Origin: Paenibacillus sp. 19GGS1-52
Lineage (GTDB): Bacteria; Bacillota; Bacilli; Paenibacillales; Paenibacillaceae
Direction of reading: 5' to 3'
DNA: 64,000 nt
NCBI RefSeq assembly: GCF_022369515.1
Contig: NZ_CP059724.1
Location: 3,286,001 to 3,350,000 of the forward strand
In this document: piece by piece, positions 9,512 to 18,720 of the stretch
Numbering within the stretch: position 1 is the first letter of the stretch
Layout of the letters: each line of letters opens with the position of its first letter
Notes under the pieces: generated by a model
What the model was told of the DNA's origin: nothing
Seen by the model: only the letters and a program-made list of their open reading frames with translations
Database searches by the model: none
Position numbers and translations under genes: made by a program

Positions 9512-10027
9512 ATGAGTATAAGCTTGATCTGGGCGATGGGCTCAAATGGTGTGATTGGTAAAGACAATGATATGCCTTGGCATTTGCCACGAGATTTTGC
9601 CTTCTTTAAAGCGGAGACATTGGGTAAAAGAATGCTAATGGGTCGCAAAACATGGGACTCCCTCGGTGGAAAGCCCCTTAAAGGCAGGACGAGCCTGGTG
9701 ATGACGCGGGATACAAGCTTTGTTCCTGAGGGTGCAGTAGTTGTACGCACACTGCAGGAGGCTCTCAGCGAGGGGCAGAAGGCCGATGAACTGATGGTTA
9801 TCGGTGGCGCAGAGATTTACAGGATGCTACTGCCTTATGCTGATAAGTTAATTGTGACTCAGATCGAGCAGGATTTTGCTGGAGATACGGTATTTCCTAA
9901 TATTGACTGGAGTCAGTGGCAGGAGATTTCCAATAAGATGGGGATTCGTGACGATAAAAACCCGTATGATTACCGTTTTCTCGTGTATAATCGTACGGAA
10001 AAGAGAACTTCTGACACAACATGTTAA
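9512..10027 (+). CDS. dfrA: Dihydrofolate reductase
   Basis: NADPH-dependent reduction of dihydrofolate to tetrahydrofolate. ISLIWAMGSNGVIG, the DNDMPWHLPRDFAFFK substrate-binding helix with its acidic Asp, MGRKTWDSLGG and VIGGAEIY are all classic DHFR segments. The start is taken at ATG 9512 (171 residues); GTG 9500 would add four residues but leaves too little spacing to CGGAGAG. It pairs functionally and probably transcriptionally with thyA. No terminator was recognised after it. Confidence 0.93.
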   Translation: MSISLIWAMGSNGVIGKDNDMPWHLPRDFAFFKAETLGKRMLMGRKTWDSLGGKPLKGRTSLVMTRDTSFVPEGAVVVRTLQEALSEGQKADELMVIGGAEIYRMLLPYADKLIVTQIEQDFAGDTVFPNIDWSQWQEISNKMGIRDDKNPYDYRFLVYNRTEKRTSDTTC

Positions 10028-10227
10028 ATAGTACAAAAAATCAGTAGATTAATCCATTACTGTGCAAAAGTGATGAATGCTAATATAATTAAAATTAGAA
10101 ATGATAATGTATTCAAAAGTATAGAATGTACAGGTACTTAATTGCGCTGTTCACGACATGATTCTGCCGCATTATGTTACAATGTACTATACATCACATG
10201 AAGAGAACGGATGGGGGATACGTAAAT
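10028..10227 (+). other. Intergenic region before gltD
   Basis: About 200 bp, AT-rich. TTACAATGTACTATACA near 10175-10191 contains -10-like hexamers, but no convincing -35 partner could be paired with it. No riboswitch or small gene was recognised. Confidence 0.3.
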
Positions 10228-11715
10228 ATGTCTACACCTACTGGATTTATGGAGTATAAACGACAGCTCCCAGGTGATCGGGATCCTGAGCAGCGCGTTA
10301 AGGATTGGGAAGAGTTCCACCATCACTTATCCGAAGAAGAGCTTCGAACACAGGGAGCACGTTGTATGGATTGCGGAACCCCTTATTGCCATACTGGTAT
10401 CGATATGGAAGGGGGCACCTCTGGTTGCCCTGTGCACAATCTGATACCGGAATGGAATAACCTGGTTTATCGCGGGTTGTGGAAGGAAGCACTAGAGCGT
10501 CTGCATAAGACGAATAATTTCCCCGAATTCACAGGCAGCATCTGTCCGGCACCTTGTGAAGGCTCATGTACGGTGGGACTGATCGGTCAGCCAGTTACGA
10601 TCAAGACGATTGAATTGGCTATCATAGATAAAGGGTTCGAAGAAGGTTGGGTCGTACCTGTACCGCCAGAGAAACGTACTGGCAAGACTATTGCGATTGT
10701 GGGTTCAGGTCCTGCGGGATTGGCAGCTGCGGCGCAATTGAATAAGGCTGGACACACTGTGACTGTATATGAACGCAGTGATCGTCCAGGCGGATTATTG
10801 ACTTACGGCATTCCGACCATGAAGCTGGATAAGAGAATTGTTCAGCGGCGTGTGGATCTGCTGGCTGCGGAAGGTGTTAACTTCGTAGTGAACACGGAAA
10901 TCGGCAAAGATATACCTGCTCAGCAACTGGTAGATCAATTTGATGCTGTCGTGCTGTGTGGTGGAGCAACGAAGGCGCGCCGCTTCAACGTAGAGGGCAG
11001 TGAGCTTAAAGGCGTAATGTATGCGATGGATTATTTGAACGGTACGATTAAGAGCTATCTCGCTTCCAATCTTCAGGATGGCAATTATGCCTCTGCTGAA
11101 GGCAAAGATGTTATTGTTCTCGGTGGCGGAGATACGGGTTCTGACTGTGTGGCTACGGCGCTTCGTCATGGTTGCAGCAGCATCACACAGTTTGGTACAC
11201 ATGATAAAGCACCCCTTGAGCGTGATCCTATTGCCAATCCGTGGCCGCAATTCCCTAATGTATACACACTTGATTATGCACAACAAGAAGCCAAAGCTCT
11301 TTTTGGCGACGACCCACGTGAATTCTCTATCATGACTACCAAATTTGTCGGTGATGATGAGGGCAATTTGAAGGAGCTGCACACCGTGCAAATCCGTCGT
11401 ATAGTGGATGAGACAGGTCGCAAGATCTATCAGCCGATCCCTGGCACAGAAGCTGTGTACCCAGCCCAGTTGGCGTTGATCGCAATTGGTTTCGATGGAC
11501 CGGAACAGGAAATTGTTCAGGAACTGAAACTGGATACAAATCGTCGTACGAACGTGAAGGCGCGTTATGGCAAATTCAACACTAACGTAGACAAGGTATT
11601 TGCAGCTGGTGATATGCGCCGTGGGCAAAGCTTAGTAGTCTGGGCAATCAATGAAGGACGCGAAGCTGCTCGTGAAGTGGACAAATTCCTGATGGGTTCG
11701 ACTGTACTCATTTAG
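10228..11715 (+). CDS. gltD: Glutamate synthase small subunit (GltD-type)
   Basis: NADPH-oxidising, FAD-dependent beta subunit of glutamate synthase, 495 residues. The N-terminal Fe-S domain has CMDCGTPYC and the [11 protein letters not shown] cluster. The FAD motif is [13 protein letters not shown] near residue 151, the NAD(P) motif is [12 protein letters not shown], and the C-terminal FAD segment is [18 protein letters not shown]. The start is ATG 10228, downstream of GGGGGATA; 18 upstream codons are in frame but lack a site. The large subunit gltB is not adjacent, so GltD is either expressed separately or serves as an electron-transfer module for another partner. Confidence 0.9.
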   Translation: MSTPTGFMEYKRQLPGDRDPEQRVKDWEEFHHHLSEEELRTQGARCMDCGTPYCHTGIDMEGGTSGCPVHNLIPEWNNLVYRGLWKEALERLHKTNNFPEFTGSICPAPCEGSCTVGLIGQPVTIKTIELAIIDKGFEEGWVVPVPPEKRTGKTIAIVGSGPAGLAAAAQLNKAGHTVTVYERSDRPGGLLTYGIPTMKLDKRIVQRRVDLLAAEGVNFVVNTEIGKDIPAQQLVDQFDAVVLCGGATKARRFNVEGSELKGVMYAMDYLNGTIKSYLASNLQDGNYASAEGKDVIVLGGGDTGSDCVATALRHGCSSITQFGTHDKAPLERDPIANPWPQFPNVYTLDYAQQEAKALFGDDPREFSIMTTKFVGDDEGNLKELHTVQIRRIVDETGRKIYQPIPGTEAVYPAQLALIAIGFDGPEQEIVQELKLDTNRRTNVKARYGKFNTNVDKVFAAGDMRRGQSLVVWAINEGREAAREVDKFLMGSTVLI

Positions 11716-11733
11716 GTGTAGCTATAAGTATAA

Positions 11734-11790
11734 CAAAAGAATCCGTTGTAACAGCTGCTGCTGGTGCGACGGATTCTTTTGTTTTTTTTA
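11734..11790. terminator. Bidirectional terminator between gltD and a chemoreceptor gene
   Basis: A perfect 13-bp stem (CAAAAGAATCCGT at 11734-11746 against its complement at 11769-11781) has A-rich and T-rich flanks. It can therefore end both converging transcripts. Confidence 0.88.
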
Positions 11791-13896
11791 GATCTTGAAC
11801 TTGGATAGTTTATCAAGCAGTTCTTGCACCATATGAGACAGTGATTCCGATGAGGAAGAAATCTCTTCCATGGTGGCCAACTGTTCTTCTGCGGCGGCGG
11901 CGACACTACTTGAGTTCTCCATTGCATCACTAGCAATAACGGTTAGCCGTTCAACGGATGTTGAGACCTGTTGAGAGCTAGATGACATCTGCTCTGAAGC
12001 CGAGGATACTTCTTGAATTTGATCATTTACACGTTCAATTTCAGCCATTATGGACTGAAACAGCTGTCCACTTTCTACTACGATATTCACACCCTTGTTC
12101 ATTTCTTCCGTTCCGACGCTCATATTAAGGATGGCATTGCCTGTTCCATCCTTAATTTCACTAATGAGTTCGGCAATTTGAGTGGCTGCCTGTTTCGTCT
12201 GATCTGCCAACTTCCGTACCTCGTCTGCAACTACTCCGAAACCTCTGCCATGTTCTCCGACCCGCGCTGCCTCAATGGCTGCATTGAGTGCCAGCAGGTT
12301 TGTTTGTTGGCTGATGGTTGTAATTAAGCCAACGATTCCGCCGATTTCTTCCGACTTCGTTCCAAGCATACGAAGAGCTTGTTCAGAATGGTCGGCAGCT
12401 TGCTTCATCGAGCCCATTTGCGAAATAGCTTCCTTAATTTTTACACTTCCTGTTCTTGTCTGACCCGAAGCGACATTTGCTGAAGCTGATGCGGTCAGCG
12501 ATGATTCAGCAATCCGCTTAATGCCCAATGTCATCTCCATGATTTCCTTAACCGTATCACCGGAATGACGATATTGCGTTTCTGCACCCTGTGCAACCTC
12601 TTGAATGGCTTCAGCGATCGACTCAGAGGCTTTGCCAGTCTGCTCAGAACTGGAGGTAAGCTGCTGTGAAGTTGCCCCAACGGTCAATGCCAATTCATTT
12701 ATGGAATGGAACATGGATTTCAATTTAGTGGTCATTTCGTTGAAATGGCCTGCCAATTGGCTGAACTCATCTCTCCCTTTGACCTTCAAGGTCTGTGTTA
12801 AGTCACCATCTGCCATCAGCTTCATCTTCTCACCGAATTGTGTAAGTGGCCGTACTACCCACAGGCGAATTACAAGTGTAATTAACGCACTTAGCAGCAA
12901 TAACGCTCCAAGGGTGATCAGCAATGAGATCAAGCGGCTATTATTATATGTTTGATTGATAAACTTTTCGGGGATGACAGTTTCGACGTACCAATGATCT
13001 CCGTTTGCATCTACATCGAATGGTTTGATGGAGCGCATTACATGTTCACCGCCTGGGTCCTGTGTGTAAGCGATGCTTCGGTTTCCTGTTTGAAGATCAG
13101 CCCAAAGTGCGGTTTTTTCAGGAGTGTCAGCATAAGGTTTGGCTAACAAATCTGGATTAGCAGCATTAGCAGCATAGCTTCCATCTTGAGCAATAAGTGT
13201 TACATAACCGGCTTCCATCTTGAAGGCTTCTGCCTGTGTCTGCAAATCAGCTAATGGGAGCGCGGTGGCTATAATCCCTAGGAAATTCCCGTCCTTGTCC
13301 AAGATTGGAAATGTGACTGATGAGATTAGATAGGGTGTATCTGCAGTTCCATAGTTGGTCGGTTTAAGTACATTGAACTTTTTGGTTTCTTTAGGTTTTA
13401 GATAGTAATCTGCTAAACCTGGCGTACTCAGATCACCAACTGCTTTGATAGAAAACTGATCTTTATCCAAGTTAACTAATGCAACGAATCTTCCTGTGGC
13501 ATCAGTGTAGGCATTGCTTTTTGCCAAAGCCTTATCGTTTCCGTCAAATGCGTTAGGTTCCCAAGCCATAATTAGTCCAGAGAGGTTAGTGTTTACCTTT
13601 AATGTACTCTGTAGTAAACCAACGACTTCATCACGAGATAATGATTGTTTTGCTTGGACTTCCTGAAGTGTAGTTGAAAGTGTTTGCAAGGTACCTCTCA
13701 AATTGACTAGTTTGGTCTGGAGGCTTTCGGAATAATCATCACCAGCTGACCAGGATTCCAACTCACTGTTCTTGACACTAACTGACCGCAATTGCTTTAA
13801 ATTAAACAAGATGATAGAAGTGAATGTAATAATTAGCAACAGAACGACCATGGATACCAGTTTAGCGGATAGGGAAAGACTAGTTCGTTTTTTCAT
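11788..13896 (-). CDS. Methyl-accepting chemotaxis protein (dCache sensor)
   Basis: Transmembrane chemoreceptor of 702 residues. The first membrane helix is at about residues 14-35, followed by an extracellular region of about 280 residues with the look of a dCache ligand-binding domain ([29 protein letters not shown]). A second helix lies around residue 320-342 ([19 protein letters not shown]), then a HAMP domain and a long coiled-coil signalling domain with the conserved [14 protein letters not shown] tip. The tip carries Val where most receptors have Ala. The start is preceded by GGAGGTAG. The ligand is unknown. No che or fla genes lie nearby, so this is an orphan receptor. Confidence 0.9.
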   Translation of the reverse strand: MKKRTSLSLSAKLVSMVVLLLIITFTSIILFNLKQLRSVSVKNSELESWSAGDDYSESLQTKLVNLRGTLQTLSTTLQEVQAKQSLSRDEVVGLLQSTLKVNTNLSGLIMAWEPNAFDGNDKALAKSNAYTDATGRFVALVNLDKDQFSIKAVGDLSTPGLADYYLKPKETKKFNVLKPTNYGTADTPYLISSVTFPILDKDGNFLGIIATALPLADLQTQAEAFKMEAGYVTLIAQDGSYAANAANPDLLAKPYADTPEKTALWADLQTGNRSIAYTQDPGGEHVMRSIKPFDVDANGDHWYVETVIPEKFINQTYNNSRLISLLITLGALLLLSALITLVIRLWVVRPLTQFGEKMKLMADGDLTQTLKVKGRDEFSQLAGHFNEMTTKLKSMFHSINELALTVGATSQQLTSSSEQTGKASESIAEAIQEVAQGAETQYRHSGDTVKEIMEMTLGIKRIAESSLTASASANVASGQTRTGSVKIKEAISQMGSMKQAADHSEQALRMLGTKSEEIGGIVGLITTISQQTNLLALNAAIEAARVGEHGRGFGVVADEVRKLADQTKQAATQIAELISEIKDGTGNAILNMSVGTEEMNKGVNIVVESGQLFQSIMAEIERVNDQIQEVSSASEQMSSSSQQVSTSVERLTVIASDAMENSSSVAAAAEEQLATMEEISSSSESLSHMVQELLDKLSKFKI

Positions 13897-14062
13897 TGAG
13901 ATCTACCTCCGATAGGTTATGTAGTGTGTTCTCACCTTTAACAGAGAAGCAGCCAGCAAGTAGGCCAAGCAGGGTTGGCAGCATAAAGGAGATTATCATC
14001 ATTGGTTTGTGTGGTAGTCGAAAGGATACGTTGTAGGCAGTAGGTTTTTTATGATAGTTCAT
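13880..14062 (-). CDS. Possible small lipoprotein overlapping the chemoreceptor start
   Basis: A 60-residue reading frame whose last 17 bp overlap the start of the chemoreceptor gene. A strong AGGGGGAAC site lies about 8 bp before its ATG. The hydrophobic stretch [19 protein letters not shown] ends in LAGC, a textbook lipobox, after an unusually long basic N-region (about 22 residues); a start at one of the internal Met residues would give a normal signal peptide. The mature part would be a short polar peptide. Overlap suggests translational coupling to the receptor. I do not recognise a family, and it could be non-coding. Confidence 0.4.
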   Translation of the reverse strand: MNYHKKPTAYNVSFRLPHKPMMIISFMLPTLLGLLAGCFSVKGENTLHNLSEVDLNEKTN

Positions 14063-14223
14063 TGAAAGGTTCCCCCTAGTTGGAAATTAATATCTTTTCT
14101 TTCTATTTCATCATAGTAAAGTAGAGATATGAAGAAATTATATACAGAAGGAGCGTTAAATCTGTAAAATGCATGCAAATACATTTAATATTAATCTGGA
14201 AATCGTTATGTTCAGATTCCGAC

Positions 14224-14252
14224 TTGACGTAACTAGGTGAATCATATAGATT
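14224..14252 (+). promoter_or_regulatory. Candidate promoter of the proS T-box transcript
   Basis: TTGACG at 14224-14229 lies 17 bp before TAGATT at 14247-14252, upstream of the T-box leader. The -35 is good and the -10 is weak. Confidence 0.35.
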
Positions 14253-14291
14253 TAATACAATATTTATATTCTAAAAGCATTGACTAAGGAT

Positions 14292-14510
14292 TTACCGTTC
14301 AGGAATCGTCAGGAACAGAGAGGGGACTCACCGGCTGAAAGGTCCCTCAGGAGCGAGTGAAAGGTACCCTGCCTTGGAAGCTGTAGCGAGAGAGAGTATA
14401 ACCGCTACCGGTATCGGCCGTTATTCGATTGAGGACTGCTAATAAACAATATTGGTGGTTGAATTAGGGTGGTATCACGACACATTCGTCCCTGACGAAT
14501 GTGTCTTTTT
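14292..14510 (+). promoter_or_regulatory. T-box leader controlling proS
   Basis: The leader contains the T-box sequence AGGGTGGTATCACG at 14466-14479. A terminator stem GACACATTCGTC (14479-14490) pairs with GACGAATGTGTC (14494-14505) and is followed by TTTTT. Upstream, CAGAGAGGGGAC with GGTCCC and the GTGAAAGG region fit Stem I. The TGGT in the T-box would pair with the ACCA end of uncharged tRNA-Pro, favouring the antiterminator. Pro triplets CCC (14367-14369) and CCT (14372-14374) both lie on the 3' side of Stem I, and I cannot decide which is the specifier. The link to tRNA-Pro is inferred from the downstream gene. Confidence 0.88.
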
Positions 14511-14568
14511 GTGTTTTTAGGAATATGGAAGGTTTCGTTGAAGGTCATGAACATACGGGAGGTCGCTA

Positions 14569-16278
14569 ATGATGCGCCAAAGTAAACTGTTGTTAAACAC
14601 ACTGCGTGAAGCTCCAGCGGAGGCAGAGACGATAAACCACCAGTTGCTGCTGCGAGCAGGGTATATCCGTCAGTTGGCTGCAGGAATTTATACATACCTG
14701 CCGCTCGGACGGCGTGTTCTGCGGAAGATTGAAAGCCTTGTACGAGAGGAAATGGACAGGGTAGGGGCTCAGGAGATCCTCATGTCCTCTTTGCAGCCTG
14801 CTGAGCTGTGGAAAGAGTCAGAGAGATATGATGTATATGGCAAGGAGTTGATGAGCCTTCAGGACCGGCATGATCGGGAATTTATACTGGGGCCTACCCA
14901 TGAAGAAGTAGTAACTTCTTTAGTGCGGAATGAGATAAGCTCGTATCGAAAGCTGCCGGTTACTCTGTACCAAATTCAAACCAAGTTCCGCGATGAGCGG
15001 CGTCCACGTTCAGGGCTGCTGCGGGGCAGAGAGTTTTTGATGAAGGACGCCTATTCGTTCGATACGTCATGGGAATATCTTGATGAATCTTATTGGACAA
15101 TGTTCAATGCCTATCGGCGAATATTCAGCCGTTGTGGCTTGGAGTTTCGGTCCGTCCATGCGGACTCTGGTGCTATAGGGGGTGAAGGGGGAAGCCATGA
15201 GTTTATGGCTCTTGCTGATATAGGAGAGGATACGATTGTTGCCTGTACCTCATGTGACTATGCGGCTAATTTGGAGCAGGCGGAGGCATTGGCCGATAGC
15301 ATACGGGAGCCTAATCTTGAACTGCTGCCAGTCACTAAATTTCATACTCCAGACTTGCGTACTATTGATCAACTGAAGCAGGAATTACAGATTCAACCGG
15401 AGCAAGTGATCAAAACGTTAATTTATCAGGGTGGCGGGAAAATCTTTGCTGTTCTGGTTAGAGGTGATCATGAGGTTAATGAGCTCAAGGTGGGGAAATA
15501 TCTTGGGATTGCTGATATTAGCTTGGCCGATTATGAATCAGTGAAGCAGGTGTCAAGGGTAGAGAGTGGATTTGTTGGACCTGTGGGACTTGCGCTTACC
15601 CTATTGGTTGATGCTGCAGTTGCTGCTATGCCACACGGTATCGCTGGAGCAGGAGAGAAAGACTATCATATCCGCAATGTTGTACCTGGACGCGATTTTG
15701 AGCTTACGCATATAGGAGATTTTCGTAATGTAACTGAGGGTGAAGCCTGTCCACACTGTGGAGAAGGCCAGCTTAAATTCAATCTGGGTATTGAGATTGG
15801 GCATGTATTTAAACTAGGTACCAAATACAGTGAGAAGCTCGGAGCAACTTATCTGGATACTTCAGGCAAGAGCCAGCCGATGATCATGGGTTGTTATGGA
15901 ATCGGCATCTCACGCCTACTGGCTGCGGTTGTCGAGCAGAACCATGATGATCTGGGGATCATTTGGCCGGCGGCACTAGCACCCTATCAGGTGCACATTT
16001 TGTTAATGTCCGCTAAGGACGCTGTTCAAGTGGAACTCGCGGAAGCTTTGTATAAGCAGCTTAATGAATTGGGGGTTGAGACTCTGCTTGATGACAGGGA
16101 TGAACGTCCAGGCGTTAAATTTAAAGACTCCAGTTTGATCGGTATCCCATTAACGGTCATTGTAGGCAAGGACGCTGGTGAAGGCCGGGTTGAATATATA
16201 GAACGGAGGACAAACAAAAAGGGGAATTTCGAACTTGCAGAAGCTGTTTCGCAGATTGAGAAATATATTAATAACTAG
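14569..16278 (+). CDS. proS: Prolyl-tRNA synthetase (bacterial type, with editing insertion)
   Basis: Class II aminoacyl-tRNA synthetase charging tRNA-Pro, 569 residues. Motif 2 is FRDERRPRSGLLRGREFLMKD-like near residue 140, and motif 3 is MGCYGIGISRLLAA near residue 440. Between them lies the INS editing domain (about residues 230-390), which deacylates Ala-tRNA-Pro. The anticodon-binding domain is C-terminal (LLDDRDERPGVKFKD). The start ATG 14569 follows GGGAGG; ATG 14572 is equally possible. It is regulated by the T-box leader just upstream. Confidence 0.95.
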   Translation: MMRQSKLLLNTLREAPAEAETINHQLLLRAGYIRQLAAGIYTYLPLGRRVLRKIESLVREEMDRVGAQEILMSSLQPAELWKESERYDVYGKELMSLQDRHDREFILGPTHEEVVTSLVRNEISSYRKLPVTLYQIQTKFRDERRPRSGLLRGREFLMKDAYSFDTSWEYLDESYWTMFNAYRRIFSRCGLEFRSVHADSGAIGGEGGSHEFMALADIGEDTIVACTSCDYAANLEQAEALADSIREPNLELLPVTKFHTPDLRTIDQLKQELQIQPEQVIKTLIYQGGGKIFAVLVRGDHEVNELKVGKYLGIADISLADYESVKQVSRVESGFVGPVGLALTLLVDAAVAAMPHGIAGAGEKDYHIRNVVPGRDFELTHIGDFRNVTEGEACPHCGEGQLKFNLGIEIGHVFKLGTKYSEKLGATYLDTSGKSQPMIMGCYGIGISRLLAAVVEQNHDDLGIIWPAALAPYQVHILLMSAKDAVQVELAEALYKQLNELGVETLLDDRDERPGVKFKDSSLIGIPLTVIVGKDAGEGRVEYIERRTNKKGNFELAEAVSQIEKYINN

Positions 16279-16301
16279 TGGATCCATATAGCATAAAAAG
16301 A

Positions 16302-16345
16302 AGCTTTATCAACAGTTACTTTGCTGTTGATAAAGCTCTTTTTTA
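16302..16345. terminator. Terminator between proS and a convergent chemoreceptor gene
   Basis: A perfect 14-bp stem (AGCTTTATCAACAG at 16302-16315 against 16324-16337) with an 8-nt loop is followed by a T tract. An A tract on the other side suggests it works for both strands. Confidence 0.88.
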
Positions 16346-16383
16346 TTGCTTGAATAGAAATCATTATTAAAAAGTGAAGTCTA

Positions 16384-18384
16384 TTATTCCAGATTAAAGC
16401 GTTCAATCTTGTGCTGTAGGTCTCCTGCTAATTGAGATAGCTCTGTTGAAGATGTAGAGATCTCTTCCATAGAGGCTAATTGCTGTTCGGTCGCCGCAGT
16501 AACACTTTGGAAGGAATCGTATGTGGCTTGTGAGATACTTGATATTTCTATTACCGAAGCAGCGATTTCTTCAGCACCAGCTGACATTTGTTCTGTAACA
16601 GCAGAGATGTCATGGATCTGACCATTGATTTTGGTAGTTGAATGCTCAATTCTAATGAAAGCTTCTTTAGCTTCGTCAGTCACTTTGATACCTAGTGCCA
16701 CATCTGCAGAAACCCCGTTATGGATAGCATCATAGCTCTGATTAATTAGCTCAGTCATCTCCTCAATCGTATCTTGGATGTTGCCGGCAGTCGTCTTTGA
16801 TTGATCGGCGAGCTTCCGCACCTCACTTGCGACAACAGCGAATCCCCTGCCATGCTCTCCGGCACGAGCGGCTTCAATTCCTGCATTTAGGGATAATAGG
16901 TTGGTCTGCACTGCTATATTAGAGATAGACGTACTCATTTGAGATACTTTGGAATTCAATGCGTTTAATTGTCCAATCAGCTCCGAGGAGTGAAGAGTGG
17001 ATTTTTGAATGGCTCCCATCTGCTGACTAACTAGCTCTACCTTCTGGCTACCGGATTGCACATCCTGTTCGGTCGAACCTGAGGATTCGACGATCAGAGC
17101 TGCAGCTTCCGCAATTTTTTGAATTCCAGTGGACATTTCCTCCATTGCCCGCGATGTTTCGACCATTGCCGCCGTTTGGGTTTCAGCTCCATTTGAAGAA
17201 TCTTGAACGAGCTCGGTAACGTAAACAACTGCACTTGAATTTTCTTCGGTTATCGAAGATAACTCCTGGCTTGAGGAGGCGAGTAAACTGGAGGTGTTTG
17301 AGATGTCTACAACGATTTCTCGGAGCGAATTCACCATGAGATTATAGTTCTCAGCTAGCTGTCCGATTTCATCGGTGCGGTTAATTTGTATGTGTTCATT
17401 CAGGAAGCCCTCGCTGACGCGGCGAGCGGAACGATTTAAGCTAATAATGGGTTTGGTAATGCCACGGATGTAGAAGAACATCAGAATCAGGGCCAATGCA
17501 AGTGAAATACCTAGTACAATTAATCCATTAAACAAAATTGGAGCAGAGGCATCGGAGAATTCTTGTACAGAGAGGATTCCCACAATAGTAAATCCGGAAA
17601 TAGCATCGGCGCTGTAATACCCACGCATACTTTTGCCTGTATCGGGATCAGTAAAGGAAACAGGACCGTTTGTGCCTGTGCCGAGTGCGGAAATCACATT
17701 TTCAGGCACATCAACACCAGCTTTTTTAGTAGGGTGAGAAACGTAATCGTGGTTTCGGTCTACAATAAATATATATCCGTCTTTACCTAATTTGATATTA
17801 TTGATCATTACTGCCAGTTTACTGAGATTCAAACTGGTATTCATCGCACCTTTGTTATCTGCTAATCTTTTGGAGATATACAAGTTGTAATTTCCTGTAG
17901 TGGTTGCTATGAAGGGTTCGATTAGTGTGTCTTCTTTAGTACTGCTGATGGAGGAAATATACCAATCTCTTTTACGTGGATCATAGTCTTGTTTACCTGG
18001 ATCGGGTGACTTCATCCAAGCTCCATTTTCATTTCCTAAGCTAATTACTTCAAGCTCTGGATGCTCTTTCATGAATAAGTCAATAAGTTGCCTAGTCGCA
18101 GGATTTTTGGCGTCTATGTCCCCTGATGTTATTTGCTGGGTAAGCTGTTGTACATTTCGAGCTGCCGAAGAAACTGTCTGATCAATGGTTATTCGCAATA
18201 ACTCGACACTGGAACGAGTTGAATCCTGCATTTTCAGCTCTAGTTGCTTTTTGGAACTAGAATAGGAGAAGTAACTTACTAGGACGACTGGAATGATGAG
18301 CATGATCGAGAAGATGATCATCATTTGTTTCTGCAGTGATCGGGATGCTAGAGCTTGAGTTAAGCGTTTGAATTTGTTATTCAT
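16384..18384 (-). CDS. Methyl-accepting chemotaxis protein (dCache sensor)
   Basis: A second chemoreceptor, 666 residues. Membrane helix 1 is at about residues 21-43 ([21 protein letters not shown]). The extracellular dCache-type region follows, with [10 protein letters not shown] and [19 protein letters not shown], a pattern typical of dCache_1 sensors of small ligands. Membrane helix 2 is near residue 290, then HAMP and the coiled-coil signalling domain with the [14 protein letters not shown] tip. The tip has Gly where many receptors have Ala. The start follows AGGGGGA. The ligand is unknown. With the gene at 11788-13896 it brackets proS, facing the same way. Confidence 0.9.
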   Translation of the reverse strand: MNNKFKRLTQALASRSLQKQMMIIFSIMLIIPVVLVSYFSYSSSKKQLELKMQDSTRSSVELLRITIDQTVSSAARNVQQLTQQITSGDIDAKNPATRQLIDLFMKEHPELEVISLGNENGAWMKSPDPGKQDYDPRKRDWYISSISSTKEDTLIEPFIATTTGNYNLYISKRLADNKGAMNTSLNLSKLAVMINNIKLGKDGYIFIVDRNHDYVSHPTKKAGVDVPENVISALGTGTNGPVSFTDPDTGKSMRGYYSADAISGFTIVGILSVQEFSDASAPILFNGLIVLGISLALALILMFFYIRGITKPIISLNRSARRVSEGFLNEHIQINRTDEIGQLAENYNLMVNSLREIVVDISNTSSLLASSSQELSSITEENSSAVVYVTELVQDSSNGAETQTAAMVETSRAMEEMSTGIQKIAEAAALIVESSGSTEQDVQSGSQKVELVSQQMGAIQKSTLHSSELIGQLNALNSKVSQMSTSISNIAVQTNLLSLNAGIEAARAGEHGRGFAVVASEVRKLADQSKTTAGNIQDTIEEMTELINQSYDAIHNGVSADVALGIKVTDEAKEAFIRIEHSTTKINGQIHDISAVTEQMSAGAEEIAASVIEISSISQATYDSFQSVTAATEQQLASMEEISTSSTELSQLAGDLQHKIERFNLE

Positions 18385-18720
18385 TGTTGGAATCCCCCTA
18401 GGATAGATGATAGATATACTTAATTTTAGTAATTCTCCCTGACTTCATTAATCGGATGGTATTCATTAACTTGTTAGTTTAATTTGCTTATTTCAAATGT
18501 TAAACTATAAAAATGAAAAAAATATATATAATAACCGCAATAAATATATAAGAGATATTCTTTGTCTTTTCAGGACAAACGTTTACTTAAGAAGTAACAA
18601 AATTAGAAATTGAGCTGGCCTCTATTGAGGATTACATTAGAAAAAGTAGAGGTTGATGGTATACTAGACTACTGGACGTATTTTGGACTTTAAGAACGAA
18701 AAGGTAAGGAGCGAATTTTT
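18385..18720. other. Divergent intergenic region between a chemoreceptor gene and topB
   Basis: About 335 bp, very AT-rich. The only convincing element is an extended -10 (TGGTATACT, TATACT at 18660-18665) with a weak -35 TTAGAA at 18637-18642 and a 17-bp spacer, pointing toward topB. No small gene or structured RNA was recognised. Confidence 0.4.
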
